A stretch of DNA of 64,000 nt from Thermosipho africanus Ob7. Lineage in GTDB: Bacteria > Thermotogota > Thermotogae > Thermotogales > Fervidobacteriaceae. The stretch spans positions 1-64,000 of the forward strand of contig NZ_NKRG01000004.1 in assembly GCF_003351105.1 (NCBI RefSeq), read 5' to 3'. Made by a program: the position numbers and the translations under genes. The notes under the pieces were generated by a model. That model was given only the letters and a program-made list of their open reading frames with translations, did no database searches and had not been told where the DNA came from. Below are positions 17,180 to 25,415 of the stretch, piece by piece. Each line of letters starts with the position of its first letter. The first letter of the stretch is position 1.

Positions 17180-17897
17180 GAAATTTGGAAATTTTGTAGC
17201 AGTGGATAATATTAATTTAACAGTTGAAAAGGGAAAAATTTTTGGATTTCTCGGACCAAACGGTGCGGGTAAAACAACAACTATTAGGATGTTAACTGGT
17301 TCTTTAAGACCAACAAGTGGAGAGATAGAAATTCTTGGACTTAATATGAAAACACATGAGCTAGAAATAAAGAGAAGAATAGGTGTAGTTCCTGATGAGC
17401 CTAGAATTTATGATCATTTAAAAGGATATGAATATTTAGAATTTGTGATGGATATTTATAGAGTCAATGGAAAAGAGGTAAAAGATAGGATACAAGAATT
17501 ATCCGAAGCATTTGGAGTTGATTATCTGTTTAAACAAGTCTCTGATATGTCGCATGGCATGAAGCAAAAGTTAATGCTCATTAGTGTTTTGATGAGAAAA
17601 CCGGAAGTAATATTTTTAGATGAACCTACGGTAGGTCTTGATGCAAAAAGCGCAAAGATTTTAAAAGAGCTTTTGAAAAAATATGCTTCTCAAGGTACTA
17701 CGATATTTTTGACCACACACATTTTAGAGATTGCCGAAAAAATGTGTGATGAAATAGCAATAATTGATAAAGGAAAGATAATCGCTCAGGGAACCATGGA
17801 AACTTTGAGAAATGGTGAGAATAAGTCTTTAGAAGATCTATTCTTAGAACTCACAGCCCAAGAAGAAGATATAAAAAATATTGTTGAAATGCTATAA
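17154..17897 (+). CDS. ABC transporter ATP-binding protein
   Basis: A 247-residue ATPase subunit on the cytoplasmic face of an ABC exporter. Walker A is GPNGAGKTT (residues about 34-42), the signature motif is degenerate (MSHGMKQK instead of LSGGQ), Walker B is VIFLDEPTVGLD and the switch histidine is in TTHILEIA. The type is the CcmA/NatA group used for export or for lipid and drug efflux. ATG follows GGGGGTGG and overlaps the preceding gene. It pairs with the permease encoded 12 bases downstream. Confidence 0.92.
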   Translation: MIKARNLTKKFGNFVAVDNINLTVEKGKIFGFLGPNGAGKTTTIRMLTGSLRPTSGEIEILGLNMKTHELEIKRRIGVVPDEPRIYDHLKGYEYLEFVMDIYRVNGKEVKDRIQELSEAFGVDYLFKQVSDMSHGMKQKLMLISVLMRKPEVIFLDEPTVGLDAKSAKILKELLKKYASQGTTIFLTTHILEIAEKMCDEIAIIDKGKIIAQGTMETLRNGENKSLEDLFLELTAQEEDIKNIVEML

Positions 17898-17908
17898 GGG
17901 GTGAAATA

Positions 17909-19405
17909 ATGAGAGATTTTATAATTTTATTAAAGTATCTTTCCAATCCTTATATGAATACTTCAAAGAGTAAAAAGTCTTCTGTTAGTAAAAATTTTTC
18001 AAAGCAACTTCTAGGTTATGCAATTGGCTCTATCCCACTTGGAATATTTGTGTTTGTTTTCTCAAAACAGATCTTTGAAAAACTTTATATGGTAGATCCT
18101 GCGGCTTCAAGGCTTATGTTTCTTTTTTGGGTTTCGATTTTGTCGCTATTTTTCATTGTAGGATTTATAGGCCTTGCGATGTATTCTCTTTCTCGAAACG
18201 ATGAGTTAGAGATTTTGTTGACAATGCCGATTTCAAGAACTACCTTAACGGTATTTCAGATATTTACAGCTACAATATCTCAAATTTATGTTCTTGTCTT
18301 TTTTGTATTTGTGACATTAGCTTATTTAATTGCAGCAAAAGGAAATATTCTTATAGGTATTGTACAATTAATTGTTCACCTAGCATTTTTACTTTTATTA
18401 TCATCTACAATAGCAATATTGATTGGGGGAAAAACTTCTAAATCATTTACAAGAAGGTTTTATATGATAATTGTTCTTTTATCAATATTCTTTTATTTCT
18501 TTATAATTGCACTAGTCGATGTTGATGTTGCAGAATTACAGAATTTGGTGAAAATGTTTTTATTTTCTACAAAAGAATATAATATTTTGGCATGGAGTTT
18601 TATTTCAACAAAAACGTTGATTTTTTCAATTATATCTGCTGCAATATTATTTATATTATTTAGAATAATATCCAGCAAAATTGGTTTTGAACCTATTCAA
18701 AGAAATTCTAAAAAAAGATATGATATAAAAGGCTCGGGTTCAGTTTTGAATGCCATAATAAAAAAAGATTTAAAAGCCACAATAAGGTATGAGCAATTTT
18801 TATACTTTGTCTTGTATCCAATAGGTTTTGGCATTTTCATGATGTTTCTTAATAAAGATATTTTAAGCCCACTGATGTTTACAATCCCTATTTTCACCTT
18901 TTATATAGCACTTGAAACAGGAATATTAATGATATCTGAGATTTCAAAAATAGAGTATGTATCGGTATTCCCAGTTAAGTTTTCAACTCTTGTATTTTCA
19001 AAAATAGCTATACCGGTTTTGATTAATATTATACTGCTCCTAATTATTTTTATTGTATCAAGCATTTTCTACTCATTAAATTTGTTAGTTCTGTTAGGTT
19101 TGCTTTTTGCACTTTTGCTATTTACAATGAGTTCTATATTAGGGGCATATTTTGCAATTTCATCTTCTAATTTGAAAATTGTTAATATGAATAGGATTTT
19201 TTCTATCTCCCAAACTCTTATACTTGAAGCAGTTACCATGGGACTTGCATTTGGTTCAATAATTCCGCTTGGTATTTTAATTCAACAGCAAAGCTTAAAA
19301 TGGTGGGGTTGGTTAATAATGATTTCTTCACTAGCAACAATAGTTTTGATTTCTATCTTGTTTTTTGGAAAATTAAAAAAGAAAATGGAAATTAGATTAT
19401 CATAA
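17909..19405 (+). CDS. ABC-2 type permease
   Basis: A 498-residue inner-membrane protein with roughly twelve hydrophobic segments and a short cytoplasmic N-terminus. The stretch LEILLTMPISRTTLTVFQIF resembles the coupling region of ABC-2 exporters, and the second half again shows a PVKFSTLVFSKI segment, suggesting an internally duplicated six-helix unit. It follows its ATPase and ends the operon at a strong terminator. ATG follows AAGGGGTG. The exported substrate is unknown. Confidence 0.82.
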   Translation: MRDFIILLKYLSNPYMNTSKSKKSSVSKNFSKQLLGYAIGSIPLGIFVFVFSKQIFEKLYMVDPAASRLMFLFWVSILSLFFIVGFIGLAMYSLSRNDELEILLTMPISRTTLTVFQIFTATISQIYVLVFFVFVTLAYLIAAKGNILIGIVQLIVHLAFLLLLSSTIAILIGGKTSKSFTRRFYMIIVLLSIFFYFFIIALVDVDVAELQNLVKMFLFSTKEYNILAWSFISTKTLIFSIISAAILFILFRIISSKIGFEPIQRNSKKRYDIKGSGSVLNAIIKKDLKATIRYEQFLYFVLYPIGFGIFMMFLNKDILSPLMFTIPIFTFYIALETGILMISEISKIEYVSVFPVKFSTLVFSKIAIPVLINIILLLIIFIVSSIFYSLNLLVLLGLLFALLLFTMSSILGAYFAISSSNLKIVNMNRIFSISQTLILEAVTMGLAFGSIIPLGILIQQQSLKWWGWLIMISSLATIVLISILFFGKLKKKMEIRLS

Positions 19406-19407
19406 AT

Positions 19408-19437
19408 AAGAACTCCCCTTAAAAAAGGGGAGTTCTT
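19408..19437. terminator. Bidirectional terminator between the ABC operon and glpX
   Basis: A 13-bp perfect stem (AAGAACTCCCCTT at 19408-19420 with its complement at 19425-19437) and four-base loop in a short gap between convergent genes. Confidence 0.9.
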
Positions 19438-19446
19438 TAAAGTATA

Positions 19447-20466
19447 TTAATCATTGCCTTTTTTTCCATTAATAAATCTTACTTCACCTTCACTCTTTAG
19501 TGGTATGGTTTTATATTTTAGATTATGATGTGATATTATCTTTCTTAAGGTTTTTGTTTTTGACCTCATGACAAGAGATTCAGTTATAGCAATGTTTTTT
19601 GAATACTTTACTCCTCTTAATAGATCCCCATCTGTAACACCGGTAGCTGCAAATATTACGTTGTCACTTTTTATTAAATCATCTGTTTTGTATACTTTTT
19701 CAAGATCATAACCTTTTTCGATTAAATCATTTCGTTCTTTTTCATCTATTGGCCAGAGTTTAATTTGTATTTCCCCACCCAAGGATTTTAATGCAGCAGC
19801 AGCTAAGGTGGCTTCTGGAGATCCACCGATTCCTATGTAAATATCAACGTAGCTTTCAGGTAGAGCAGTTGCTATTGCAGCAGCTATATCGCCATCGCTA
19901 ATTAGTTTTATTCTAGCACCAACTTTTCTAACTTCTTCAATTATTTCTCTGTGCCTGTCACGATTCAATATAACAACTGTAAGCTCTGAAATATCTATAT
20001 TTAATATTGCAGCAGCAACTCTCAAGTTTTCTCTTATCGATGCATTGATATCCAATTTTCCTGCAAGTTCTGGTCCTACTGCAAGTTTGTAAGAATAAAA
20101 GGTTGGTAAATATTCTATGGCCCCCCTATCTGTAGCAGCAATGACACTGATAGCATTTGGAAGACCGTATGCGACAAGTCTTGTACCGTCTATTGGATCT
20201 ACTGCGATATCTAATTCAGGAGTGTTTGGTTCCCAGTTTCCAACTTGTTCTCCGATATATAGCATTGGCGCTTTGTCTTTTTCGCCTTCACCGATTATAA
20301 CAACACCCTGCATATCTATATAGTCCAGCATTCCACGCATTGCATCACTTGCCAATTTATCAACCATTTCTTTGTCGCCTCTACCTAAATATTTACTAGC
20401 CATAAGCGCGGCTGCTTCAGTTACTCTTACAAGTTCTAACGTAATTTCTTTAGATAGTTGACTCAT
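19447..20466 (-). CDS. glpX: Fructose-1,6-bisphosphatase, class II
   Basis: Hydrolyses fructose 1,6-bisphosphate to fructose 6-phosphate in gluconeogenesis; metal dependent. The 339-residue protein shows the class II motifs VVIGEGEKDKAPMLYIGE, DPIDGTRLVAYG, the GDIAAAIATALP region and IGIGGSPEATLAAAALKSLGG. The ATG at 20466 follows GGGGAGGTG by six bases; an in-frame ATG 18 bases upstream lacks a site. Its promoter (20496-20524) is strong. The gene appears to stand alone, ending at the terminator shared with the ABC operon. Confidence 0.93.
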   Translation of the reverse strand: MSQLSKEITLELVRVTEAAALMASKYLGRGDKEMVDKLASDAMRGMLDYIDMQGVVIIGEGEKDKAPMLYIGEQVGNWEPNTPELDIAVDPIDGTRLVAYGLPNAISVIAATDRGAIEYLPTFYSYKLAVGPELAGKLDINASIRENLRVAAAILNIDISELTVVILNRDRHREIIEEVRKVGARIKLISDGDIAAAIATALPESYVDIYIGIGGSPEATLAAAALKSLGGEIQIKLWPIDEKERNDLIEKGYDLEKVYKTDDLIKSDNVIFAATGVTDGDLLRGVKYSKNIAITESLVMRSKTKTLRKIISHHNLKYKTIPLKSEGEVRFINGKKGND

Positions 20467-20495
20467 TGTTACACCTCCCCACAATTTACGGAGAA

Positions 20496-20524
20496 ATTAT
20501 AACATTATGTAACTAAAAAGTAAA
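20496..20524 (-). promoter_or_regulatory. Promoter of glpX
   Basis: On the minus strand TTTACT (20524-20519) and TATAAT (20501-20496) are 17 bases apart, and the -10 is extended by TGT. It predicts a start about 20 bases upstream of the glpX ATG. Confidence 0.7.
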
Positions 20525-20574
20525 ACTTTTTTGATGTGTGTTTTTTGAAAAAATTTACATTTTATCAAAGATAA

Positions 20575-21270
20575 TTATGATTCAAGAGCCTTTTTCGCTG
20601 TATTATAATCTATTTCTTTCCATTCCCCCAAATTTAGGTTAAAGTCATTTAAATTGAGTTTTCCTATCCTAACTCTTTTAATCTTTTTATATTTAAGACC
20701 TAAGAAACCAACAATTAACTTTACTTCATGAAATTTTCCTTCTGTAATAACTAGTGAAATGGTTTCATCGTCAATTTTTGTAATCTTTGCCGGTTTAAAT
20801 TTGATGCCATTATTGAGTGTTATACCATTACTTGCAATTTCAATCATTTCTTTGGTTAGTATTCCTTCTATTTTTACAATATATTCTTTTTCTATATTTG
20901 ATTTTGGTGATATTACTTTGTGGGTAAAGTTCCCATCGTTAGTTATTAAAATCAGCCCTTCTACGTCTTTGTCAAGTCTACCGACTATATGTAATTCGTC
21001 AAGGTAAGGATGATCTATAAATTCAAAAATGTTTCTTTCATATTCAGATTTGCTCGATGTAAATCCTGAAGGTTTGTTAAAGACAATATAAACATTATGA
21101 TGAGGTATTATCTCAATGTCATCCACAAATACCTCATCATTTTCATCTACATTAAACTCAGGTTTTGTTACAATGCTTCCATTTACTTTTACTCTTTTTT
21201 CCTTTATTAGTTTTTTTACTTGTTTTCTTGAACCAACTTTTGCATTAGACAAAAATTTATCCAACCGCAT
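20575..21270 (-). CDS. Pseudouridine synthase, RsuA/RluB family
   Basis: Isomerises a uridine in ribosomal RNA to pseudouridine. The 231-residue protein has an N-terminal S4 RNA-binding domain (MRLDKFLSNAKVGSRKQVKK onward) and a catalytic domain with the GRLDKDVEGLILITNDG motif containing the catalytic Asp. Whether it modifies 16S (RsuA) or 23S rRNA (RluB/E/F) cannot be told. The start at ATG 21270 gives the normal S4 N-terminus; GAGG lies about ten bases upstream. It overlaps the end of folP by 14 bases, so the two genes are one transcript. Confidence 0.88.
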   Translation of the reverse strand: MRLDKFLSNAKVGSRKQVKKLIKEKRVKVNGSIVTKPEFNVDENDEVFVDDIEIIPHHNVYIVFNKPSGFTSSKSEYERNIFEFIDHPYLDELHIVGRLDKDVEGLILITNDGNFTHKVISPKSNIEKEYIVKIEGILTKEMIEIASNGITLNNGIKFKPAKITKIDDETISLVITEGKFHEVKLIVGFLGLKYKKIKRVRIGKLNLNDFNLNLGEWKEIDYNTAKKALES

Positions 21271-22087
21271 TTTTAATCGCCTCAATTACTTTTACCACTC
21301 TATAATTTTCTTTTACGTCATGAACTCTTATTATATCTACATCTTTCATAACTGAATATGCTGTTATGGCTAAAGTTCCTTCGAGTCTTTCTTCAACTGG
21401 AAGGTCCAAGATCATTCCTATCATAGATTTTCTACTTGCACCAACTAGAACAGGATATCCAAGTTTTTTGAATTCATCGATATGTTTGAGGATTAAAAGG
21501 TTATCTATTAATCTTTTTCCAAAACCAATTCCTGGATCGATTATTATTTTTTCTACTCCGTGTTTTTTTGAAAATTCAATTCTTTCTTTTAAGAATTTAA
21601 TTATTTCACCTATTGTGTCTTCGTAGAAAGGATTTTGTTGCATATTCCTTGGTGTTCCTTTCATGTGCATTAGTATTACTGGACAATCATACTTTTTTGC
21701 TATATTTACCATGTTTTCATCGAACCTAAACGCGCTTATATCATTTATTATATCAGCACCTAATTTAAGACTTTCCTCTGCAACCTTTGATTTGTAGGTA
21801 TCAACTGACACAATTATATCAAAGTTATTTTTAATGATCTCTATTGCAGGAACAACCCTGTTTAATTCTTCTTCTAAAGATACTTCTTGTGCGCCAGGCC
21901 TTGTACTTTCACCACCAACATCTATTATTTCTGCTCCATCCTTAATCATTTGAGAGACTGTATCAATTAGCCTATCACGGTCAATTCTACTTCCTGGGTA
22001 AAAAGAATCTGGGGTTACATTAATTATTCCCATTATATAAGTGTGATCAAAATTAATTTCTTTTCCATTTTTTAGTGAGTATTTCAT
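21257..22087 (-). CDS. folP: Dihydropteroate synthase
   Basis: Condenses hydroxymethyl-dihydropterin pyrophosphate with p-aminobenzoate in folate synthesis. The 276-residue length is normal. Family motifs: MGIINVTPDSFYPGS (residues about 19-33), GAEIIDVGGESTRPGA, VSVDTYKSKVAEESL, INDISAF, IIDPGIGFGK and LVGASRKSMIG, together with the C-terminal RVHDV. ATG follows GGAGGGAG. Divergent from the hydrolase gene at 22215 and cotranscribed with the pseudouridine synthase. No other folate gene is in the window. Confidence 0.95.
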   Translation of the reverse strand: MKYSLKNGKEINFDHTYIMGIINVTPDSFYPGSRIDRDRLIDTVSQMIKDGAEIIDVGGESTRPGAQEVSLEEELNRVVPAIEIIKNNFDIIVSVDTYKSKVAEESLKLGADIINDISAFRFDENMVNIAKKYDCPVILMHMKGTPRNMQQNPFYEDTIGEIIKFLKERIEFSKKHGVEKIIIDPGIGFGKRLIDNLLILKHIDEFKKLGYPVLVGASRKSMIGMILDLPVEERLEGTLAITAYSVMKDVDIIRVHDVKENYRVVKVIEAIKNAVG

Positions 22088-22174
22088 ACTCTCCCTCCTC
22101 TCTAATTATATTTTACCTTTTATATTGAATTTGTACAAATTAATAAAAAGTTAGTGTCTTTTTTAATATTGAGG

Positions 22175-22180
22175 TATAAT
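22175..22180 (+). promoter_or_regulatory. Likely -10 of the hydrolase/aminotransferase operon
   Basis: TATAAT lies 35 bases before the ATG at 22215. A weak -35 (TTAGTG, 22151-22156) is 18 bases upstream. The leader includes AAGGGGGG as ribosome site. Confidence 0.4.
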
Positions 22181-22214
22181 AATAGAGTGTATAAAATTTT
22201 TAAGGGGGGATTAT

Positions 22215-22991
22215 ATGAATTTATTAAAATTTAGTACTAAGATAAAAACGGTTGAAGCATCACAACCAATTTTTCTTGAAGGAAGTAACGGCATAGGTGT
22301 TTTACTTATTCATGGTTATACTGGAAGTCCTCATGATATGAAATTTTTGGCTGAAAAATTAAATAAGGAGGGCTTTACTGTTTATGTTCCAAGACTGCCT
22401 GGTCATGGTACATCAAGCGAAGATTTTTTAAAAAGCAATCACAGAGATTGGCTTAGAAGAGTTATAGATAGTTATTTTGATTTATCTGGAAAGTGTAAAG
22501 AGGTTTATGTAGCTGGTCTTTCCATGGGTGGTGTATTAACATTAATACTTGCAAGTATTTTTAATCCGAAGAAGATTGTTAGCATTGCAGGTGCTATTTT
22601 TACTACTGAAAAAAAGATAGCTTTAACTCCTTACATCTCTCTTTTTTTGAAAAAAATGAAAAGAGAAGACTACAATGAAACTTATGAAGATAAAGATTTG
22701 CAGTATCTTTCAAAAGAATATTGGTCATACAATTGGCCACTTCAGGCAAAGTATTTGTATAAATTAATGAAAATTGCTAGAAAAAGATTAAAATATATAA
22801 ATTCTGATATTTTAATTCTTGCATCAGAAAAGGATTTGACGGTCCCGCTAGAAGCTGCGCATTATATTTATAACAACGTTTCTTCAAAGAACAAAGAGTT
22901 GAAAATCTTTAAAAAAACGGGGCATGTAATGACAAATGATATAGAAAAAGAAGAGGTTGCAGAAACAATTATTGAATGGTTTAAAAAATAG
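22215..22991 (+). CDS. Alpha/beta hydrolase, monoacylglycerol lipase / carboxylesterase type
   Basis: A 258-residue cytoplasmic serine hydrolase. The oxyanion region is LLIHGYTGSP (about residues 31-40), the nucleophile serine is in AGLSMGG (about 101-107), the acid is Asp in ASEKDLTVP and the histidine in KKTGHVMTND near the C-terminus. This pattern matches thermostable Est30-type carboxylesterases and monoacylglycerol lipases. It is followed after 11 bases by the aminotransferase-like gene, so it may belong to the lipid-related gene set that follows. Natural substrate unknown. Confidence 0.85.
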   Translation: MNLLKFSTKIKTVEASQPIFLEGSNGIGVLLIHGYTGSPHDMKFLAEKLNKEGFTVYVPRLPGHGTSSEDFLKSNHRDWLRRVIDSYFDLSGKCKEVYVAGLSMGGVLTLILASIFNPKKIVSIAGAIFTTEKKIALTPYISLFLKKMKREDYNETYEDKDLQYLSKEYWSYNWPLQAKYLYKLMKIARKRLKYINSDILILASEKDLTVPLEAAHYIYNNVSSKNKELKIFKKTGHVMTNDIEKEEVAETIIEWFKK

Positions 22992-23002
22992 GAGGTGGGA
23001 TT

Positions 23003-24049
23003 ATAAAGCTCTTTACCGTTGGGCCAGTTGAAATGGAAGAAGAAATTTTAGATATAGGTGGAAAGCCTATACCATATTTTAGGACATCTGAATTTTCTAA
23101 AATGATGTTTGAGATAGAAGAGATTTTTAAAGAGGTAATAGATGCGCCTAAAGATTCAAAATTTGCACTTTTGACTGCTTCGGGTACGGGTGCAATGGAA
23201 GCGGCTGTAATGAATATTTTTTCGGAAAAAGATAAAGTACTTGTGGTTAACGGAGGAACTTTCGGTGATAGATTTGCTAAGCTTTGTGAAATTCACCAAA
23301 TTAATTATGATGAAATTAAATTATCCTTTGGTGAAAAACTCACAAAAGATCATTTAAAAAAATTTAATGGAAGAGATTATACAGGGCTTTTAGTAAATAT
23401 TCATGAAACATCAACGGGGCAATTGTATGATATAGAACTTTTATCAGAATTTTGCCGTCAGAATAATATGATGTTTGTTGTTGATGCAATAAGTTCTTTT
23501 TTAGCCGATGAATTTAGTATGAAAAAGCATAATGTTGATTGTGTGATTTTAAGTTCTCAAAAAGCTTTAGCTCTTGCTCCTGGATTATCATTTTTGTTTT
23601 TAAGTAATAGAGCCTATACAAAAGTTTTAGAAAACGAAGTTAAAAGTATGTATTTCGACCTAAAAGATTATTTTCAAAACATGGAGAGAGGCCAAACGCC
23701 GTTTACTCCAGCCGTTTCAATTGTTTATCAATTATATGCAAAATTAAAGAGTATAAAAGAAAATGGAGTAGAAAGTTATATTTTAAAATCAAAAAATCTT
23801 GCACAGCATTTTAGAGAAAGTGTTAAATCACTTGTTAAAATACCAGATTATCCACTTTCAAATGCTCTAACGCCAATTTTAGTTGACAATGCATTTGATA
23901 TATTTTTAAGGCTAAAAGAGGAAGGAATATACGTGACACCAAGCGGAGGAAAGTTAAAAGACAAGCTTCTTAGAATCGGACATATAGGTAATCTTACAAA
24001 AAAGGATAATGAAGTTTTGATATCATATCTAGAAAGGATGGTAAAATGA
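23003..24049 (+). CDS. Class V (PhnW/serine-glyoxylate type) aminotransferase, apparent AUA start
   Basis: A PLP-dependent aminotransferase of about 348 residues. The cofactor lysine is in LSSQKALALAPG, preceded by the aspartate of FVVDAISSF, and the phosphate site is in TASGTGAMEAA. The first ATG (23033) would remove the conserved N-terminal KLFTVGPVEM, which is encoded in frame just upstream. GGAGGTG (22991-22997) lies five bases before an ATA codon at 23003, so initiation at AUA, a sequencing error, or an adjacent ATT at 23000 must be considered. Relatives act on serine, glyoxylate or 2-aminoethylphosphonate. It begins a coupled set with a cytidylyltransferase and a CDP-alcohol transferase, which favours amination of a small alcohol or phosphonate headgroup; that is inference. 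Confidence 0.8.
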   Translation: MKLFTVGPVEMEEEILDIGGKPIPYFRTSEFSKMMFEIEEIFKEVIDAPKDSKFALLTASGTGAMEAAVMNIFSEKDKVLVVNGGTFGDRFAKLCEIHQINYDEIKLSFGEKLTKDHLKKFNGRDYTGLLVNIHETSTGQLYDIELLSEFCRQNNMMFVVDAISSFLADEFSMKKHNVDCVILSSQKALALAPGLSFLFLSNRAYTKVLENEVKSMYFDLKDYFQNMERGQTPFTPAVSIVYQLYAKLKSIKENGVESYILKSKNLAQHFRESVKSLVKIPDYPLSNALTPILVDNAFDIFLRLKEEGIYVTPSGGKLKDKLLRIGHIGNLTKKDNEVLISYLERMVK

Positions 24050-24756
24050 AAGCTATACTTCTCGCTGCAGGAAAAGGGACAAGAATTTCTAGAAAGATAT
24101 CTAATATTCCAAAATCTCTTGTTGATATAAAAGGCAAGCCACTTATATTAAGAACAATTGAGATGTTGAAGCAGAATAAAATAGATGTTTCTGTGATTTT
24201 AGGATATAGAAGGGAGTTATTTTTAGAAATTCTTGATGAAGTTAAAATTTATTATAACCCTTTTTATTCTGTCACCAATAGTATAGCTTCACTTTGGTTT
24301 GCAAAGGATGAATTTTCTGAGAAAGAAGATATAATAGTTGCAAATGCTGATGTTTACTGGGATGAACAAATTTTGAAAACGTTGTGTAATTCAAAAGAAG
24401 ACATTTTAATGTTATACGATTCTTCTAGGAAAGAAGAAGGTGATTATTTATTTTATGTAGAGGATAATATACTAAAAGATCACGGAAAAGAGCTCTTGCC
24501 TGAAAAAATTTCAGGGGAATATGTAGGTGTGTCTATAATAAGAAAGGAATTTCAAGCAAAGTTTAGAGAAAGATTAGAGCTTTTGGTTTCTCAAGAAAAG
24601 TACGATCTTTGGTGGGAAAATGTTTTGTATTCTTTCATTGAAGAAAGAAATGTTTATGTTAAAGATATTAAGGGGTTATTCTGGGGAGAAGTAGATTATA
24701 TAGAAGATTACTATAGGATTGTAGATCATCTTAATGGACTTGAGGTGGAAAGATGA
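24046..24756 (+). CDS. LicC/PntC-like cytidylyltransferase
   Basis: A 236-residue nucleotidyltransferase that probably activates a phosphorylated alcohol with CTP. The N-terminal loop is LLAAGKGTRIS and the catalytic lysine region is PKSLVDIKGKPL. The stretch YNPFYSVTNSIASLWFA and the late WGEVDYIEDYYRI are typical of the phosphocholine/2-aminoethylphosphonate cytidylyltransferase group rather than sugar enzymes. Its ATG overlaps the aminotransferase stop (ATGA) and its own stop overlaps the next start, so the three are translationally coupled. In Treponema and relatives a similar enzyme (PntC) is joined to an aminotransferase; here they are separate adjacent genes. Confidence 0.8.
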   Translation: MKAILLAAGKGTRISRKISNIPKSLVDIKGKPLILRTIEMLKQNKIDVSVILGYRRELFLEILDEVKIYYNPFYSVTNSIASLWFAKDEFSEKEDIIVANADVYWDEQILKTLCNSKEDILMLYDSSRKEEGDYLFYVEDNILKDHGKELLPEKISGEYVGVSIIRKEFQAKFRERLELLVSQEKYDLWWENVLYSFIEERNVYVKDIKGLFWGEVDYIEDYYRIVDHLNGLEVER

Positions 24757-25415
24757 GATATAGAGAGATTATGAAGTATTTTGATACTCCAGCCGCACCA
24801 ATTTGTTACGTTTTTGTTGATAGGGTGGCTTCAATTTTTGTTTGGCTTAATGTTAACTTTTTGAAGATACATCCCAATTATATCAGTATTTTATCTGGAA
24901 TTTTTACAGTGTTTTCTGTTGTTAATTTTACAAAAGGCTTATTTATTAAAGGTGCTCTTTTTTATTTTTTTGCATTTTTATTTGATGCTATTGATGGACC
25001 TTCGGCAAGGGCATTAAATAAAACGTCTATGCTTGGAGTAATACTTGAAGTTTGGACAGATTCTTTAAGACTTGTTGGTAGTACTGCTGGGATTTCGTGG
25101 TACTTGTATAAAAGTACTTTGGATGAGAGATGGTTGTTGATATTATTTATATGGCTTGTTTCATTTTCAGCAGGGCTTTGGCTTTACCCTAAAGCAAAAG
25201 AAAGCTTTAAAGATTTTAAGAAAGAAAAGAAAGTTGAAGGATACTACATTTCACCTGTCCCCACCTGGATGGATTATGAAATGAAGGCCTTTTTCTTTTT
25301 ACCGTTGTTTGGTCAAGTTAAGTTAGGTGTGTACATACTTGCAATTGGTTATTTTATTTCTTCACTTGGTATGTCAGGCTACTTGCTCTTTTTAGGAGGC
25401 AAAAAGAAAGAATGA
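24753..25415 (+). CDS. CDP-alcohol phosphotransferase family membrane enzyme
   Basis: A 220-residue integral membrane enzyme with about five or six helices that joins a CDP-activated alcohol and a second alcohol. The family signature is visible at about residues 71-96 as DAIDGPSAR, eight residues, then G, VIL, E, VWT, D. The third of the four conserved aspartates is glutamate here, a conservative but unusual change at a metal ligand; the fourth, catalytic Asp is kept. It follows the cytidylyltransferase with an ATGA overlap, so it most likely uses that enzyme's CDP product. The acceptor (diacylglycerol, inositol phosphate or another) is not visible. Confidence 0.82.
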   Translation: MRYREIMKYFDTPAAPICYVFVDRVASIFVWLNVNFLKIHPNYISILSGIFTVFSVVNFTKGLFIKGALFYFFAFLFDAIDGPSARALNKTSMLGVILEVWTDSLRLVGSTAGISWYLYKSTLDERWLLILFIWLVSFSAGLWLYPKAKESFKDFKKEKKVEGYYISPVPTWMDYEMKAFFFLPLFGQVKLGVYILAIGYFISSLGMSGYLLFLGGKKKE

